This document shows positions 25,677-35,856 of a stretch of 64,000 nucleotides of DNA, one piece after another. The notes under the pieces were generated by a model. It ran no database searches, was not told where the DNA came from, and saw only the letters and a list, made by a program, of their open reading frames with translations. The first letter of the stretch is position 1, and the number at the start of each line of letters is the position of its first letter. The stretch comes from Sinorhizobium meliloti. Lineage in GTDB: Bacteria > Pseudomonadota > Alphaproteobacteria > Rhizobiales > Rhizobiaceae. The translations under genes and the position numbers were made by a program. The stretch covers positions 2,485,976-2,549,975 of the forward strand of contig NZ_CP141212.1 in the NCBI RefSeq assembly GCF_035610345.1, in the 5' to 3' direction.

Positions 25677-26471
25677 ATGACATTGTCCACCCGTATTGCT
25701 CCATTTCTTCCTTATCTGCGCCGCTATTCGCGTGCCCTGACCGGGTCGCAGACCTCTGGAGATGCCTATGTCGCGGCCGTGCTTGAGGCACTTATCGCGG
25801 ATACGTCGATCTTTCCGGAAGCAAGCAGCGACAGGGTAGCGTTGTTCCGTCTTTTCACATCCATGTTCGGATCGTCTTCCGTCCTCGTGCCGGAGCCGGT
25901 GTCGCCCTTTGCCTGGGAACAGCGCGCATCCGTCAACCTCGCGGCCGTCTCGCCGCTCGCACGCCAGGCGTTCCTGCTCGTATCGGTCGAAGCCTTCACC
26001 CCACAGGAAGCCGCCGAAGTACTCGATGTAGACGCCGCCAAGCTGGCCGCACTTCTCGACCGCGCATCCCAGGAAATTTCCCGTCAGGTCGCAACCGAGA
26101 TCATGATCATCGAGGACGAGCCGCTGATCGCGATCGACATCGAGCAAATGGTCGAAAGCCTCGGCCACAGCGTGACCGGGATCGCACGCACCAAGGACGA
26201 AGCGATCGCCCTCTATGAGACGACGAAGCCGAACATGGTGCTCGCAGACATCCAGCTCGCCGACGGCAGCTCGGGAATCGATGCCGTAAACGAAATCCTG
26301 AAGACGGCTGCCGTTCCGGTGATTTTCATCACCGCCTTCCCGGAGCGTCTCCTGACAGGTGAACGTCCCGAACCCACGTTCCTCGTTACCAAGCCTTTCA
26401 ATCCGGAAATGGTGAAGGCCCTGATCAGCCAGGCGCTGTTCTTCAACGAGACGACGAAGGCTGCGGCCTGA
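25677..26471 (+). CDS. rsiB1: PhyR-type anti-anti-sigma response regulator RsiB1
   Basis: A 264-residue PhyR protein. Residues 1-135 form a degenerate ECF-sigma-like domain (PYLRRYSRALTGSQTSGDAY, then LARQAFLLVSVEAFTPQEAA). Residues about 141-260 form a receiver domain with acidic pair E146-D147, phospho-acceptor D191 (MVLADIQLADG) and lysine in VTKPFNPEM. On phosphorylation the sigma-like domain binds NepR and frees RpoE2. It is divergent from rsiA1-rpoE2 and has its own RpoE2-type promoter, which closes a positive loop. Confidence 0.95.
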   Translation: MTLSTRIAPFLPYLRRYSRALTGSQTSGDAYVAAVLEALIADTSIFPEASSDRVALFRLFTSMFGSSSVLVPEPVSPFAWEQRASVNLAAVSPLARQAFLLVSVEAFTPQEAAEVLDVDAAKLAALLDRASQEISRQVATEIMIIEDEPLIAIDIEQMVESLGHSVTGIARTKDEAIALYETTKPNMVLADIQLADGSSGIDAVNEILKTAAVPVIFITAFPERLLTGERPEPTFLVTKPFNPEMVKALISQALFFNETTKAAA

Positions 26472-26921
26472 GTCGAGATTTGCCCTCACCCACAGGGGCC
26501 CCGGCGGCATTGCTTTTTTACAGTGTCGGGGCCTCAAATGCTCGTCACAAGATGAGGGCGCCGCGTCGGCGGCGCAGACGTTTCTTTCAGCCCGAAAACG
26601 TGGGCTGACTGGATTCCTGTGACAAGCACAGGAACGCCGCGCCTAAGATGATCACCATAGCAAACGCCCATAAGGAACTCGGTCGGATCGCCCCGATGCT
26701 CCCGAAGCAAAACAGCCAGTGCCGAGGGAAGGGCACTGGCTGAGCTTTGGCAACTCACTGAGGGGGGATGTGAGTTGGCAACCGGCGGTATGCCTCCGAC
26801 GTCACATTGGGGGCGATGTGCGTCACCGTCCGGTTATCGCCATAATGCACGAGGCGAAAAAAGGTTCCGCGGATAATCGGCAAGATCTGCAGATGAAAAT
26901 CTGCACCCCTCACATGTCGAA
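26472..26921. other. Convergent intergenic region with repeat copy and two hairpins
   Basis: About 450 bases between the convergent rsiB1 and pentulose kinase genes, no supported ORF. A weak stem GGCCCCG / CGGGGCC (26497-26533) has a T tract in its loop. 26558-26634 repeats the inner part and right end of the element at 14524-14640. A perfect 11-bp hairpin (CAGCCAGTGCC / GGCACTGGCTG, 26713-26742) is followed by an 8-bp one (CAACTCAC / GTGAGTTG, 26751-26777). The rest shows nothing clear. Confidence 0.6.
26713..26777. terminator. Two consecutive perfect hairpins, terminator or small-RNA structure
   Basis: Stem 1 is 11 bp with an 8-base loop; stem 2 is 8 bp with an 11-base loop; 8 bases separate them. 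They lie between convergent genes, where terminators are expected, but neither is followed by a long T run. A structured non-coding RNA is an alternative. Confidence 0.45.
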
Positions 26922-28505
26922 TCACTCCATCGACTCCAGCTCCTCGCGATGCCGATAGAGCGCGAGGAAGCGCCGATGATCCCGGTCGTAGATGCGGCGC
27001 AGCGCCGGATCGGGGAGCCGTTCCGTTCCAGCCGACGACATCGCCGGTCCGGCGCTGGCGAGGTCCGGATAGAGCTCGCCCGCGACGGCCGCCGTCATTG
27101 CCGTGCCGAGGAGAACGGCGTCGGGCGCCTGCGGTGCGACGACCCGGCAGCCGGTGACGTCGCAATAAAGCTCCATTAGCAGGGGGTTGCGCACATGCCC
27201 GCCGGTCACGTGCAGCGTGTCGAGTTCGTAGCCCGCTTCCTTCATCATCTCCAGGATGTGGCGAATCCCGAGCGCTATCGCGACGCAGGTCCGCCAATAG
27301 AGCCGGCACAGCGCATCGAAGGAGGAGTCGAGCGGCAGTCCGCTGATGACGCCGAGCGCATGCGGATCGGCAAGCGGCGACCGGTTGCCGTGGAAATCCG
27401 GAAGCACGTGAAGGCGCTGGGCAAAGTCCGCGCCATGAAGCGCGCGCATTTCCTGCACCCGCTCGATGATCCTCGCATGGGTTTCGGTCGTCGGCGGCAG
27501 TCCGCCTCCGTGCAGCCGCACGATATGATCGAGCAGCGCTCCGGTCGCCGACTGACCGCCCTCGATGAGCCAGAGCCCGGGCAAGACCGCTTCGAAATAA
27601 GGCCCCCACATGCCGAAACCCGGCTTCATGTCCTTGGAAAAGGCAACAATGCAGCTCGAGGTTCCGCCGATCAGTGCCAGCTGGCGCTCCAGGTTCGCCG
27701 GCGCGTCCGCGAAGCCGCCGAGCACGCCGAGCGCCCCGGCATAGGCATCGATCAGCCCCGGCGCGACCTGGCATGCGGTGTCGAGCCCGAGCTCCTCCGC
27801 CGCGCTCGCGCTCAGGCGCCCGACGGCTCGCTCCACCGGCAGCGTCTCCTCGGGCAAGCCACCACGTTCGAGGAGGTCCTCAAGACCGATCTGGTCCAGG
27901 TAGTCCTGCTGCCACCCGCGTTTCTCGTGGGCGAGATAGTTCCATTTTGCCGTCAGCGTACAGCGCGAGCGGGCCGGACTTCCGGTCGCCCGCCAGGACA
28001 TGTAGTCCGCGAGGTCGAAGAAATACCCCGCCCGTTCCCATTGCTGCGGGAGGTTGCGCTTCAGCCACATCAACTTCGGCATTTCCATCTCGGGCGACAT
28101 AACCCGCCCCGAATGATCGAGAACGGGATGTTTCGTCGCCGTACAGAAATCCGCTTCCGCCAACGCCCGGTGGTCCAGCCAGACAATGGTGTCCCAGCGT
28201 GCCTCCCCCTGACGATTGACCGAGAGCGGGAGGCCGTCGCGATCGCGCACGACGAGCGAACAGGTGGCGTCGAAGCCGATCGCCGCAATGCTTTCCGCCG
28301 GCACAGCCGCCTTCTCGCGCGCCGATCTGACCGCCCCGCAGACCGCAGCCCAGATGTCCTCGGAATCGTGTTCGGCGTGGTTTTCCTCCGGACGGTTCAT
28401 CGCAATCGTCCGATCGGCCCGCGCCAGGAGCCTACCTTGCCGGTCGAAGACGCCGGCACGGGCGCTGCCGGTTCCAATATCGACCGCCACGACATATTCG
28501 CGCAT
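26922..28505 (-). CDS. FGGY-family pentulose kinase (D-ribulokinase-like)
   Basis: A 527-residue FGGY sugar kinase. The ATPase phosphate motif YVVAVDIGTGSARAGVFD opens the protein. GFDATCSLVVRD, TAKWNYLAHEKRGW and GLIDAYAGALGVLGG are typical of the pentulose (TIGR01315-type) group rather than classical XylB. The second nucleotide motif is DTLHVTGGHVRNPLLMELYC. It likely phosphorylates a ketopentose such as D-ribulose, made by polyol dehydrogenases. It lies at the end of the smo operon, about 85 bases after the HAD gene on the same strand. The ATG at 28505 has a G-rich ribosome-binding site; the frame opens further upstream without support. Confidence 0.82.
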   Translation of the reverse strand: MREYVVAVDIGTGSARAGVFDRQGRLLARADRTIAMNRPEENHAEHDSEDIWAAVCGAVRSAREKAAVPAESIAAIGFDATCSLVVRDRDGLPLSVNRQGEARWDTIVWLDHRALAEADFCTATKHPVLDHSGRVMSPEMEMPKLMWLKRNLPQQWERAGYFFDLADYMSWRATGSPARSRCTLTAKWNYLAHEKRGWQQDYLDQIGLEDLLERGGLPEETLPVERAVGRLSASAAEELGLDTACQVAPGLIDAYAGALGVLGGFADAPANLERQLALIGGTSSCIVAFSKDMKPGFGMWGPYFEAVLPGLWLIEGGQSATGALLDHIVRLHGGGLPPTTETHARIIERVQEMRALHGADFAQRLHVLPDFHGNRSPLADPHALGVISGLPLDSSFDALCRLYWRTCVAIALGIRHILEMMKEAGYELDTLHVTGGHVRNPLLMELYCDVTGCRVVAPQAPDAVLLGTAMTAAVAGELYPDLASAGPAMSSAGTERLPDPALRRIYDRDHRRFLALYRHREELESME

Positions 28506-28589
28506 CAATGGATGCCCCCGTCCCGAAAAAATGATGGATGTTCGCCGAGCCGGACGACGCGGCAGCAAAACCGCCCCGTCCTGCTCTCC

Positions 28590-29264
28590 CTATTGACGGA
28601 CAAACTGTATCAATTCGCCCATGTCGTCAAACAGCACGTCGGGTTCGAGGCTGGCGAGCGTCCGCCGGTGGCGGTCGTTTCGTGCGTGGCTGCCCCCCGC
28701 GAAGGCGAAGACGCGCATGCCGGCGGACTTTGCCGCCTCGATGCCGGCCGGGCTGTCCTCGATGACGATGCAATCGGACGGGTGATAGCCCATCTTAGCG
28801 CTTGCATGCAGGAAAAGGTCAGGCGCCGGCTTGCCGCGCGCCACCATGCTGGCGCTGAAGATGTTCGGCTCGAAGAGATCGATGAGCCCCGTCACGGCCA
28901 GCGAGAGGCGGATGCGCTCCGGCTGGCTCGACGAAGCCACGCAATGGGCGGTGCCCAGCCCTTCCACCGCCTCGCGTATGCCGGCGATTGGCCTCAATTC
29001 CTCGCGAAATCGTGCATAGAGCCGTGTCCGCATGCCTTCGAGAAAAACCTCGTCGGTCGCAAGTCCGTGTTCTTCGTGCAGGATCGTCGACATCGTCTTC
29101 AAGCTGCGGCCGAGGAAGCGCTCGCTCGCCTCCTCGGTCGTCATCGAAACGCCGGCAGCCGCGAGCGCGTCGACGAGGACCCCGAGCGAAATCGGTTCGC
29201 TGTCCACCAATACGCCGTCACAATCGAAAATCACCAGCCTGGAGGCGTGCCCCACCATCGTCAT
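28590..29264 (-). CDS. HAD-superfamily sugar-phosphatase-like hydrolase
   Basis: A 224-residue HAD subfamily IA hydrolase. Motif I is VIFDCDGVLVDSE with nucleophile and acid aspartates. Motif II is CVASSSQPERIRLSL, the lysine motif GKPAPDLFL, and motif III VIEDSPAGIEAAKSAG. It resembles 2-deoxyglucose-6-phosphatase/beta-phosphoglucomutase-like proteins. Its ATG overlaps the mtlK stop (ATGA), so it belongs to the smo operon. A role in clearing an unwanted sugar phosphate during polyol catabolism is inference. Confidence 0.82.
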   Translation of the reverse strand: MTMVGHASRLVIFDCDGVLVDSEPISLGVLVDALAAAGVSMTTEEASERFLGRSLKTMSTILHEEHGLATDEVFLEGMRTRLYARFREELRPIAGIREAVEGLGTAHCVASSSQPERIRLSLAVTGLIDLFEPNIFSASMVARGKPAPDLFLHASAKMGYHPSDCIVIEDSPAGIEAAKSAGMRVFAFAGGSHARNDRHRRTLASLEPDVLFDDMGELIQFVRQ

Positions 29265-30745
29265 TCCCCGAGGTTTCCGTCCAGATAAAGCTGGAGCGTG
29301 GCACGCGTACCCTTTTCCCAAAGCACTTTCAACGCGTGAGCGAAACGGCGGCGGAAGAGATCGGATTGCGCGACATCGCCGAAGATGTCGGAAAGCGCAA
29401 GGAACGCCATCGGATCGTCCTTCGCTGCAACTGCGGCGGCATGCAGCCGGTCGGCGTTGGCGTCGTTGAAAACGATCTCCTTGCCGCTGTCCGACTTGCC
29501 GGCGAAATAACGGCACCACAGCGCCGAAACGAGCGACAACCCGACGACGTCTTCGCCGCGGCGCAGGCGGTCGGCCGTCGACGGCAGGATGAATTTCGGC
29601 TGTCGATTGGAGCCGTCCTGCGCCAGCCGCGCGACCGTGTCGCCGATCTTCGGATTGGAGAAACGCGTCTCGATGAGCTTGTAATAATCCTTCAGATCCG
29701 TGTCCGGAACCGGCGGTATCACCGGGATGATCTCGTCGTGCTCCAGCTTTGACAGGAAGGCGCGGATCAACGGCTCCTCCATCGCCTCATGAACGAAATG
29801 GATGTCGAGCAGTGCCGCCGGATAGGCGATCGCCGCATGGCCGCCGTTGAGGATACGGATCTTCATATGCTCGTACGGCGCGACGTCCGGCACGAACTGC
29901 ACGCCCACCTCTTCGAGCGCCGGGCGGCCTTGCGGGAAACGGTCCTCCAGCACCCATTGCTTGAATTCCTCGCAAAAGACCGGCCAGGCATCGTCGATTC
30001 CGTATTGCGAGGCGACGATGCCGATCTCGCGGGCACCGGTCGCCGGCGTGATGCGGTCGACCATGCCGTTCGGAAAGGCGACATTGGCATCGATCCAGTC
30101 CGCAAAGCCCGGATCGGAAAGGCGCGCCAGACCGGAGACGGCAGCGTGGGTGACCTCTCCGTTTCCAGGAATATTGTCGCAGGACATGATCGTGAACGGC
30201 GGAATGCCCTTGGCGCGGCGTTCGGCGAGCCCCGCCAGGATGAGGCCGAAGACGGTTTTTGGAGCCGTCGGATCGCGCGCATCCTCGACGATCGCCGGAT
30301 GCGCCGGGTCGAAGACGCCGGATGCCGGATCGATGAAATAGCCGCCTTCGGTGATCGTCAGGGAAACGATGCGGATGAGCGGGCTTGCGAGCTGCGCCAC
30401 GATCGCGGGCGTGTCGCCAGGCTCGAGATAGGCGATCATGGCGCCCGTGACATGCGCGCCCGTGCGGTTGTTGTCCTGCTCGACCACCGTCGTCAGGAAA
30501 TCCTGCGCTTCGAGCTTGTCGCGCATGACCTTGTCCGATGGCAGGACACCCGCGCCGATAATCGCCCAATCGCGATCGCGTCCCAGGTTGAAAAGGTCAT
30601 CGAGATAGACCGCCTGATGCGCGCGGTGGAAATTGCCGACGCCGAAATGCACGATGCCGGCCCGAAGGTCATGCCGGCCGTAGTTCGGGACGCCGGCTCT
30701 GGCTTTGACCGCGTCGAGCGTGGCAAGGGAGAGTTTGGTCGCCAT
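29261..30745 (-). CDS. mtlK: Mannitol 2-dehydrogenase
   Basis: A 494-residue long-chain polyol dehydrogenase, the length of the family. The NAD-binding start GIVHFGVGNFHRAHQAVYLD is diagnostic. FTIMSCDNIPGNGEVTHAAV, the KIRILNGGHAAIAYPAALL segment and a catalytic lysine/histidine region near it are conserved. It oxidises mannitol to fructose in the cytoplasm, and some homologues also accept arabitol. It lies between the sorbitol dehydrogenase and HAD genes on one leftward transcript. Confidence 0.93.
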   Translation of the reverse strand: MATKLSLATLDAVKARAGVPNYGRHDLRAGIVHFGVGNFHRAHQAVYLDDLFNLGRDRDWAIIGAGVLPSDKVMRDKLEAQDFLTTVVEQDNNRTGAHVTGAMIAYLEPGDTPAIVAQLASPLIRIVSLTITEGGYFIDPASGVFDPAHPAIVEDARDPTAPKTVFGLILAGLAERRAKGIPPFTIMSCDNIPGNGEVTHAAVSGLARLSDPGFADWIDANVAFPNGMVDRITPATGAREIGIVASQYGIDDAWPVFCEEFKQWVLEDRFPQGRPALEEVGVQFVPDVAPYEHMKIRILNGGHAAIAYPAALLDIHFVHEAMEEPLIRAFLSKLEHDEIIPVIPPVPDTDLKDYYKLIETRFSNPKIGDTVARLAQDGSNRQPKFILPSTADRLRRGEDVVGLSLVSALWCRYFAGKSDSGKEIVFNDANADRLHAAAVAAKDDPMAFLALSDIFGDVAQSDLFRRRFAHALKVLWEKGTRATLQLYLDGNLGE

Positions 30746-30771
30746 CCTTTCAATCCTTTCGCGAACGAGCC

Positions 30772-31541
30772 TCAGCTCATCCAGTTGCCGCCATCGACGT
30801 TATAGGTCTGCGAGACGATGTAGTCGCTTTCCGCCGAGGCGAGGAAGATCGCCATGCCGGTCAGGTCCTCTGCGGTGCCCATGCGCCCGAACGGAACGGC
30901 CTCCCCGACCAACCGTTTTTTCTCGCCGCGCGGACGGTTCTCGTATTTGGCGAAAAGCGCGTCGACGCCCTCCCAGTGCTCACCGTCGACGACGCCGGGA
31001 GCGATGGCGTTGACGTTGATGCGGTGTTTGATGAGATCGAGACCGGCCGACTGGGTGAGGCTGATGACCGCAGCCTTGGTGGCGCAATAGATCGCCACCA
31101 GAGCTTCCCCACGCCTGCCCGCCTGGCTCGCCATGTTGATGATCTTGCCGCCCCTGCCCTGCGCGATCATCTGCCTGGCGGCCGCCTGCAAGGTGAAGAG
31201 CGTGCCGGCGACGTTGATCGCAAACAGTTTTTCGTAGCTCTCGCGGGTGATCTCGACGATCGGCGCGAGGTCGAAGAGCGCGGCATTGTTGACGAGGATG
31301 TCGAGCCCGCCGGCATGTTCGACGGTCGCGGCGATCGCAGCGTCGATCGAGTCCTGCCGGGTCACGTCCATTTCGACCGCATAGGCCGCGGACCCGATCT
31401 CCGCCGCCGCCCGTCTCGCCCGCTCGATATCGATGTCGGCGATGGCGACCGTGGCGCCCTCGCGCACATAGGCTTCGGCGAAAGCGCGGCCGATACCCCG
31501 CGCCGATCCGGTGATCAACGCGCTCTTTCCTTCAAGACGTT

Positions 31542-31545
<4 letters not shown>
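30772..31545 (-). CDS. smoS: Sorbitol (polyol) dehydrogenase, SDR family
   Basis: A 257-residue classical short-chain dehydrogenase. The cofactor motif is [19 protein letters not shown], with D in [12 protein letters not shown] pointing to NAD preference, then [12 protein letters not shown]. The active-site pair is YCATKAAV, and a serine lies in [11 protein letters not shown]. It matches SmoS/PolS sorbitol dehydrogenases that convert glucitol to fructose. The start overlaps the stop of smoK by ATGA, placing it in the transporter operon. Confidence 0.92.
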
Positions 31546-32543
<998 letters not shown>

Positions 32544-32573
32544 GGTTTTACCCTTGTTTGAACCGCGTCGCCC

Positions 32574-33404
32574 TTACTTGACTGCGCCGAAAGTGAGGCC
32601 GCGCACGAGCTGCTTTTGCGAGAACCAGCCGAGGATGAGGATAGGGGCGATCGCCATCGTCGAGGCCGCCGACAGCTTGGCGTAGAAGAGGCCCTCCGGG
32701 CTCGAATAGGAGGCGATGAACGCGGTGAGCGGCGCGGCCTTCGCGGCGCTCAGGTTCAAGGTCCAGAACGCTTCGTTCCAGGCAAGGATGATGTTGAGCA
32801 GCAGCGTCGAGGCGATGCCGGGGATCGCCATCGGCGTCAGCACATAGATGATTTCCTTGGAGAGCGAGGCGCCGTCCATGCGCGCCGCTTCGAGGATCTC
32901 GCCGGGGATCTCCTTGAAATAGGTGTAGAGCATCCAGATGATGATCGGCAGGTTGATCAGCGTCAGCACGATCACGAGCCCTGTGCGCGTGTCGAGCAGT
33001 CCCCAGTTGCGGAATATCAGATACATCGGCACCAGCACGCCGACCGGCGGCATCATCTTGGTGGAAAGCATCCACATCAGCACGTCCTTGGTGCGCTTCG
33101 TCGGCGAAAACGCCATCGCCCAGGCTGACGGGATCGCGATCAACAGGCCGAGCAGGGTCGAGCCGAAGGAAACGACCACCGAATTCATGAAGTGCTTCAG
33201 GTAATCCGACCGGCTCTGCACCTCGGAATAGTTTTCTGTCGTCCAGTCGAAGAAGAGGAAGACCGGCGGAGAGGCGATCGCCTGGGCTTCCGTCTTGAAG
33301 CTCGTCAGGAAGGTCCAGAGGATCGGAAAGAAGATCAGGATTCCGATCGTCCACGCCACCACGGTCGTGATGAGCTTGCGCCCGGTAGAGACATTGCGTG
33401 CCAT
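32574..33404 (-). CDS. smoG: Sorbitol/mannitol ABC transporter permease
   Basis: A 276-residue MalG-type permease with six helices, the first at TTVVAWTIGILIFFPILWTF. The coupling motif EAARMDGASLSKEIIYVLTP fits the EAA consensus. The C terminus ends with GWFSQKQLVRGLTFGAVK, characteristic of carbohydrate uptake CUT1 permeases. It pairs with SmoF in the inner membrane and starts 5 bases after the smoF stop. Confidence 0.93.
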   Translation of the reverse strand: MARNVSTGRKLITTVVAWTIGILIFFPILWTFLTSFKTEAQAIASPPVFLFFDWTTENYSEVQSRSDYLKHFMNSVVVSFGSTLLGLLIAIPSAWAMAFSPTKRTKDVLMWMLSTKMMPPVGVLVPMYLIFRNWGLLDTRTGLVIVLTLINLPIIIWMLYTYFKEIPGEILEAARMDGASLSKEIIYVLTPMAIPGIASTLLLNIILAWNEAFWTLNLSAAKAAPLTAFIASYSSPEGLFYAKLSAASTMAIAPILILGWFSQKQLVRGLTFGAVK

Positions 33405-33408
33405 GGTC

Positions 33409-34281
33409 TCAAGCCTCCAGCGTCTTGCCGATCATGCGCATCAGGAAGAATGCGACGATATTGGCGAGGATGACCGCGATGATCCCGCCCGCCGAGGCGC
33501 CGCCCACATCGAACTGCAGAAGGGCTTGGGCGTAGACGAGGAAAGTGAGGTTCGTGCTCTGCGTACCCGGACCGCCATTGGTGGTGACGAGGATCTCGGC
33601 GAAGACCGACAGTAGGAAGATCGTCTGGATCAGGATGACCACCGTGATCGCACGCGAGAGATGCGGCAGGACGAGATAGATGAAGCGGCTTACCGCGCCT
33701 GCGCCGTCCATCTGTGCGGCTTCCTTCTGCTCCTCGTCGAGCGACTGCAGCGCCGTCAGCAGGATGAGCGTGGCGAAGGGCAGCCACTGCCAGGCGACGA
33801 TCAGAATGATCGAGAGAAGCGGCGCGTTGGCGAGAAAGTCGAACGGCTGCAATCCGAGCAGCTTGGCAAGCCAGGCGAAAAGTCCGTTCACGGGATTCAT
33901 GAACATGTTCTTCCAGACCAGCGCCGCCACCGTCGGCATGATGAGGAAGGGCGCGATCACCAGGATGCGCACGATCCCCTGCCCGAACATCGGCTGGTCG
34001 AGAAGAAGCGCCAGCCCGATGCCGCCGACTACGGTGATGAAGAGCACGCCGAGAACGATGGCGAGCGTGTTGAATATCGCCTGGAAGAAGGCCGGGTCGG
34101 TGAGGAAATAGGTGTAATTCGTAAGCCCGGCGAACTCCTCCATCCCCGGCATCAGCAGGTTGTAGCGCAGCAGCGAGAAATAGACCGTCATGGCCAGCGG
34201 CACGATCATCCAGGCCAGAAGCAGGAGCACCGAGGGCGCGATCATCAATCGCGCGGCGGAGCGGGTGTGCAAGGTCGCCAT
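33409..34281 (-). CDS. smoF: Sorbitol/mannitol ABC transporter permease
   Basis: A 290-residue MalF-type permease with six helices (first: LMIAPSVLLLLAWMIVPLAMTVYFSLL). The EAA loop reads EAAQMDGAGAVSRFIYLVLP. The periplasmic segment NYTYFLTDPAFFQAIFNT precedes the permease core, as in CUT1 systems. It is separated from smoE by about 190 bases that hold a hairpin, which may adjust the ratio of binding protein to permease. Confidence 0.93.
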   Translation of the reverse strand: MATLHTRSAARLMIAPSVLLLLAWMIVPLAMTVYFSLLRYNLLMPGMEEFAGLTNYTYFLTDPAFFQAIFNTLAIVLGVLFITVVGGIGLALLLDQPMFGQGIVRILVIAPFLIMPTVAALVWKNMFMNPVNGLFAWLAKLLGLQPFDFLANAPLLSIILIVAWQWLPFATLILLTALQSLDEEQKEAAQMDGAGAVSRFIYLVLPHLSRAITVVILIQTIFLLSVFAEILVTTNGGPGTQSTNLTFLVYAQALLQFDVGGASAGGIIAVILANIVAFFLMRMIGKTLEA

Positions 34282-34365
34282 GGCGTCCCCCGTGTGAAGT
34301 CGACGCGGTTCTTCAAAAACGGCAAGCGTATCGCCATCCGAACGCGCGCCATGAATTGGAAAAGT

Positions 34366-34417
34366 CAGAGCGGAACGCGGATCGAAGGCGGGTTGCCCCT
34401 TTCCCCGTCCCGCTCTG
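34366..34417. promoter_or_regulatory. Intra-operon hairpin between smoE and smoF
   Basis: CAGAGCGG and CCGCTCTG pair across a 36-base GC-rich loop with further internal pairing. Hairpins here commonly protect binding-protein mRNA or attenuate the downstream genes. Function is inferred from position. Confidence 0.4.
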
Positions 34418-34470
34418 GAGGTAGCCGGGGCGTTCGCTGTTTCCAGCAGACGCTCCGGCTCCTTGGGAGC

Positions 34471-35781
34471 TCACTTGATGTAGCCGGCTTTGGTCATTTC
34501 GCGGGTCGACAGCTGCTGCGCGCTGGCAAGCGCCTGATCCACGCTCATCTGACCGGCCAGCGCCGCCGAGAACACCTGCCCGACCGCCGTGCCGAGACCC
34601 TGGAATTCCGGGATCGCCACGAACTGGACGCCGACATATGGCACCGGCTTCACGGCCGGGTTCTTCGGGTCGGCGGCATTGATCGAGTCCAGGGTCATCT
34701 TCGCGAAGGGGGCCGCCTTCTGGTACTCCGGGTTCTCATAGAGGGAGGTGCGGGTACCGGGAGGAACGTTCGCCCAGCCTTCCTTTTCGGCAACGAGCTT
34801 CAGATAATCCTTGCCCGTGGCCCAGGCGATGAACTTCTGCGCCGACTCGGCCTTCTGCGATCCCGCCGGAATGGCGAGGTTCCAGGCCCAGAGCCAGTTG
34901 CCGCGCTTGCCGAGGCCGGTGTCGGGAGCGAGCGCGAAACCGACCTTGTCGGCAACGGTCGACTCCTTCGGATTGGTCACGAAGGAGGCGGCCACGGTCG
35001 CGTCGATCCACATGCCGCACTTGCCGGTCTGGAACAGCGACAGGTTCTCGTTGAAGCCGTTGGACGAGGCCCCGGGCGGGCCTGCGTCATTCATCAGCTT
35101 GACGTAGAAGTCGAGTGTGTTCTTCCATTCCGGCTGGTCGAACTGCGGCTTCCAGTTCTCGTCGAACCAGCGGGCGCCGAAGGCGTTTGCCGTGGCCGTC
35201 AGGAAAGCCATGTTCTCGCCCCAGCCGGCCTTGCCGCGCAGGCAGATACCGTAGATCTCGTTATCCTTGTCGGTGATCTTGCGGGCCGCATCGGCGATGA
35301 AATCCCAGGTCGGCGCATCGGGCATGCTAAGCCCGGCCTTCTCGAACAGGTCCTTGCGGTACATGACCATCGAGCTCTCGCCGTAGAACGGTGCTGCATA
35401 GAGCTTGCCGTCGATCGTCAGGCCGCTGCGGATCGCCGGCAGAAGGTCGTCGACGTCGTATTCGGGACCGAGATTGTCGAGCGGCAGGAGCCAGCCCTGC
35501 TTCGCCCAGATCGGCACTTCATACGTGCCGATCGTCATGATGTCGTACTGACCGCCCTTGGTCGCGATGTCGGTCGTGACCCGCTGGCGCAGCACGTTTT
35601 CCTCGAGAGTGACCCACTCAAGCTGGATGTCGGGATTTTTCGACGTGAAATCGTCCGTCAGCTTCTGCATCCGGATCATGTCGCCATTGTTCACGGTGGC
35701 AATGGTCAGCGTCTCCGCTTGGGCCAGACCCGCCAGAGCGACTGCCGAGCACGTGCCCAGCAGGAAAGTTCTCAAATTCAT
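34471..35781 (-). CDS. smoE: Sorbitol/mannitol ABC transporter substrate-binding protein
   Basis: A 436-residue SBP family 1 protein. A Sec signal (LRTFLLGTCSAVALAGLAQA) is cleaved before ETLTIATVNNGDMIRMQKL. MTIGTYEVPIWAKQGWLLPL and GLGKRGNWLWAWNLAIPAGSQ match polyol-binding SmoE proteins. It captures sorbitol, mannitol or related polyols in the periplasm. GGGAGGAAG lies before the ATG. It is the first gene of the leftward operon; a sigma-70-like promoter and a perfect inverted repeat lie just upstream. Confidence 0.93.
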   Translation of the reverse strand: MNLRTFLLGTCSAVALAGLAQAETLTIATVNNGDMIRMQKLTDDFTSKNPDIQLEWVTLEENVLRQRVTTDIATKGGQYDIMTIGTYEVPIWAKQGWLLPLDNLGPEYDVDDLLPAIRSGLTIDGKLYAAPFYGESSMVMYRKDLFEKAGLSMPDAPTWDFIADAARKITDKDNEIYGICLRGKAGWGENMAFLTATANAFGARWFDENWKPQFDQPEWKNTLDFYVKLMNDAGPPGASSNGFNENLSLFQTGKCGMWIDATVAASFVTNPKESTVADKVGFALAPDTGLGKRGNWLWAWNLAIPAGSQKAESAQKFIAWATGKDYLKLVAEKEGWANVPPGTRTSLYENPEYQKAAPFAKMTLDSINAADPKNPAVKPVPYVGVQFVAIPEFQGLGTAVGQVFSAALAGQMSVDQALASAQQLSTREMTKAGYIK

Positions 35782-35814
35782 CGACTTCCTCCCAGAAGAA
35801 ATTGAGCATTTGCC

Positions 35815-35828
35815 TTGCTCGTGAGCAA
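35815..35828. promoter_or_regulatory. Inverted repeat, candidate SmoC operator
   Basis: TTGCTC-GT-GAGCAA is a perfect 6-bp inverted repeat touching the -10 hexamer of the smoE promoter on its downstream side, where a repressor would block transcription. The SorC-type regulator gene lies immediately upstream of the operon. Binding is inferred. Confidence 0.5.
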
Positions 35829-35856
35829 TTACTCACCGATTGAGACGAAATGTCAA
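35828..35856 (-). promoter_or_regulatory. Probable sigma-70-type promoter of the smo operon
   Basis: Read leftward: TTGACA (35851-35856), a 17-base spacer, then AGTAAT (35828-35833). The spacing is ideal, and the -10 lies about 47 bases before the smoE ATG. Confidence 0.6.

Noticed and set aside
27195..29288. A 697-codon frame on the plus strand over the kinase and HAD genes
   Set aside because: It is antisense to two genes with intact kinase and HAD motifs.
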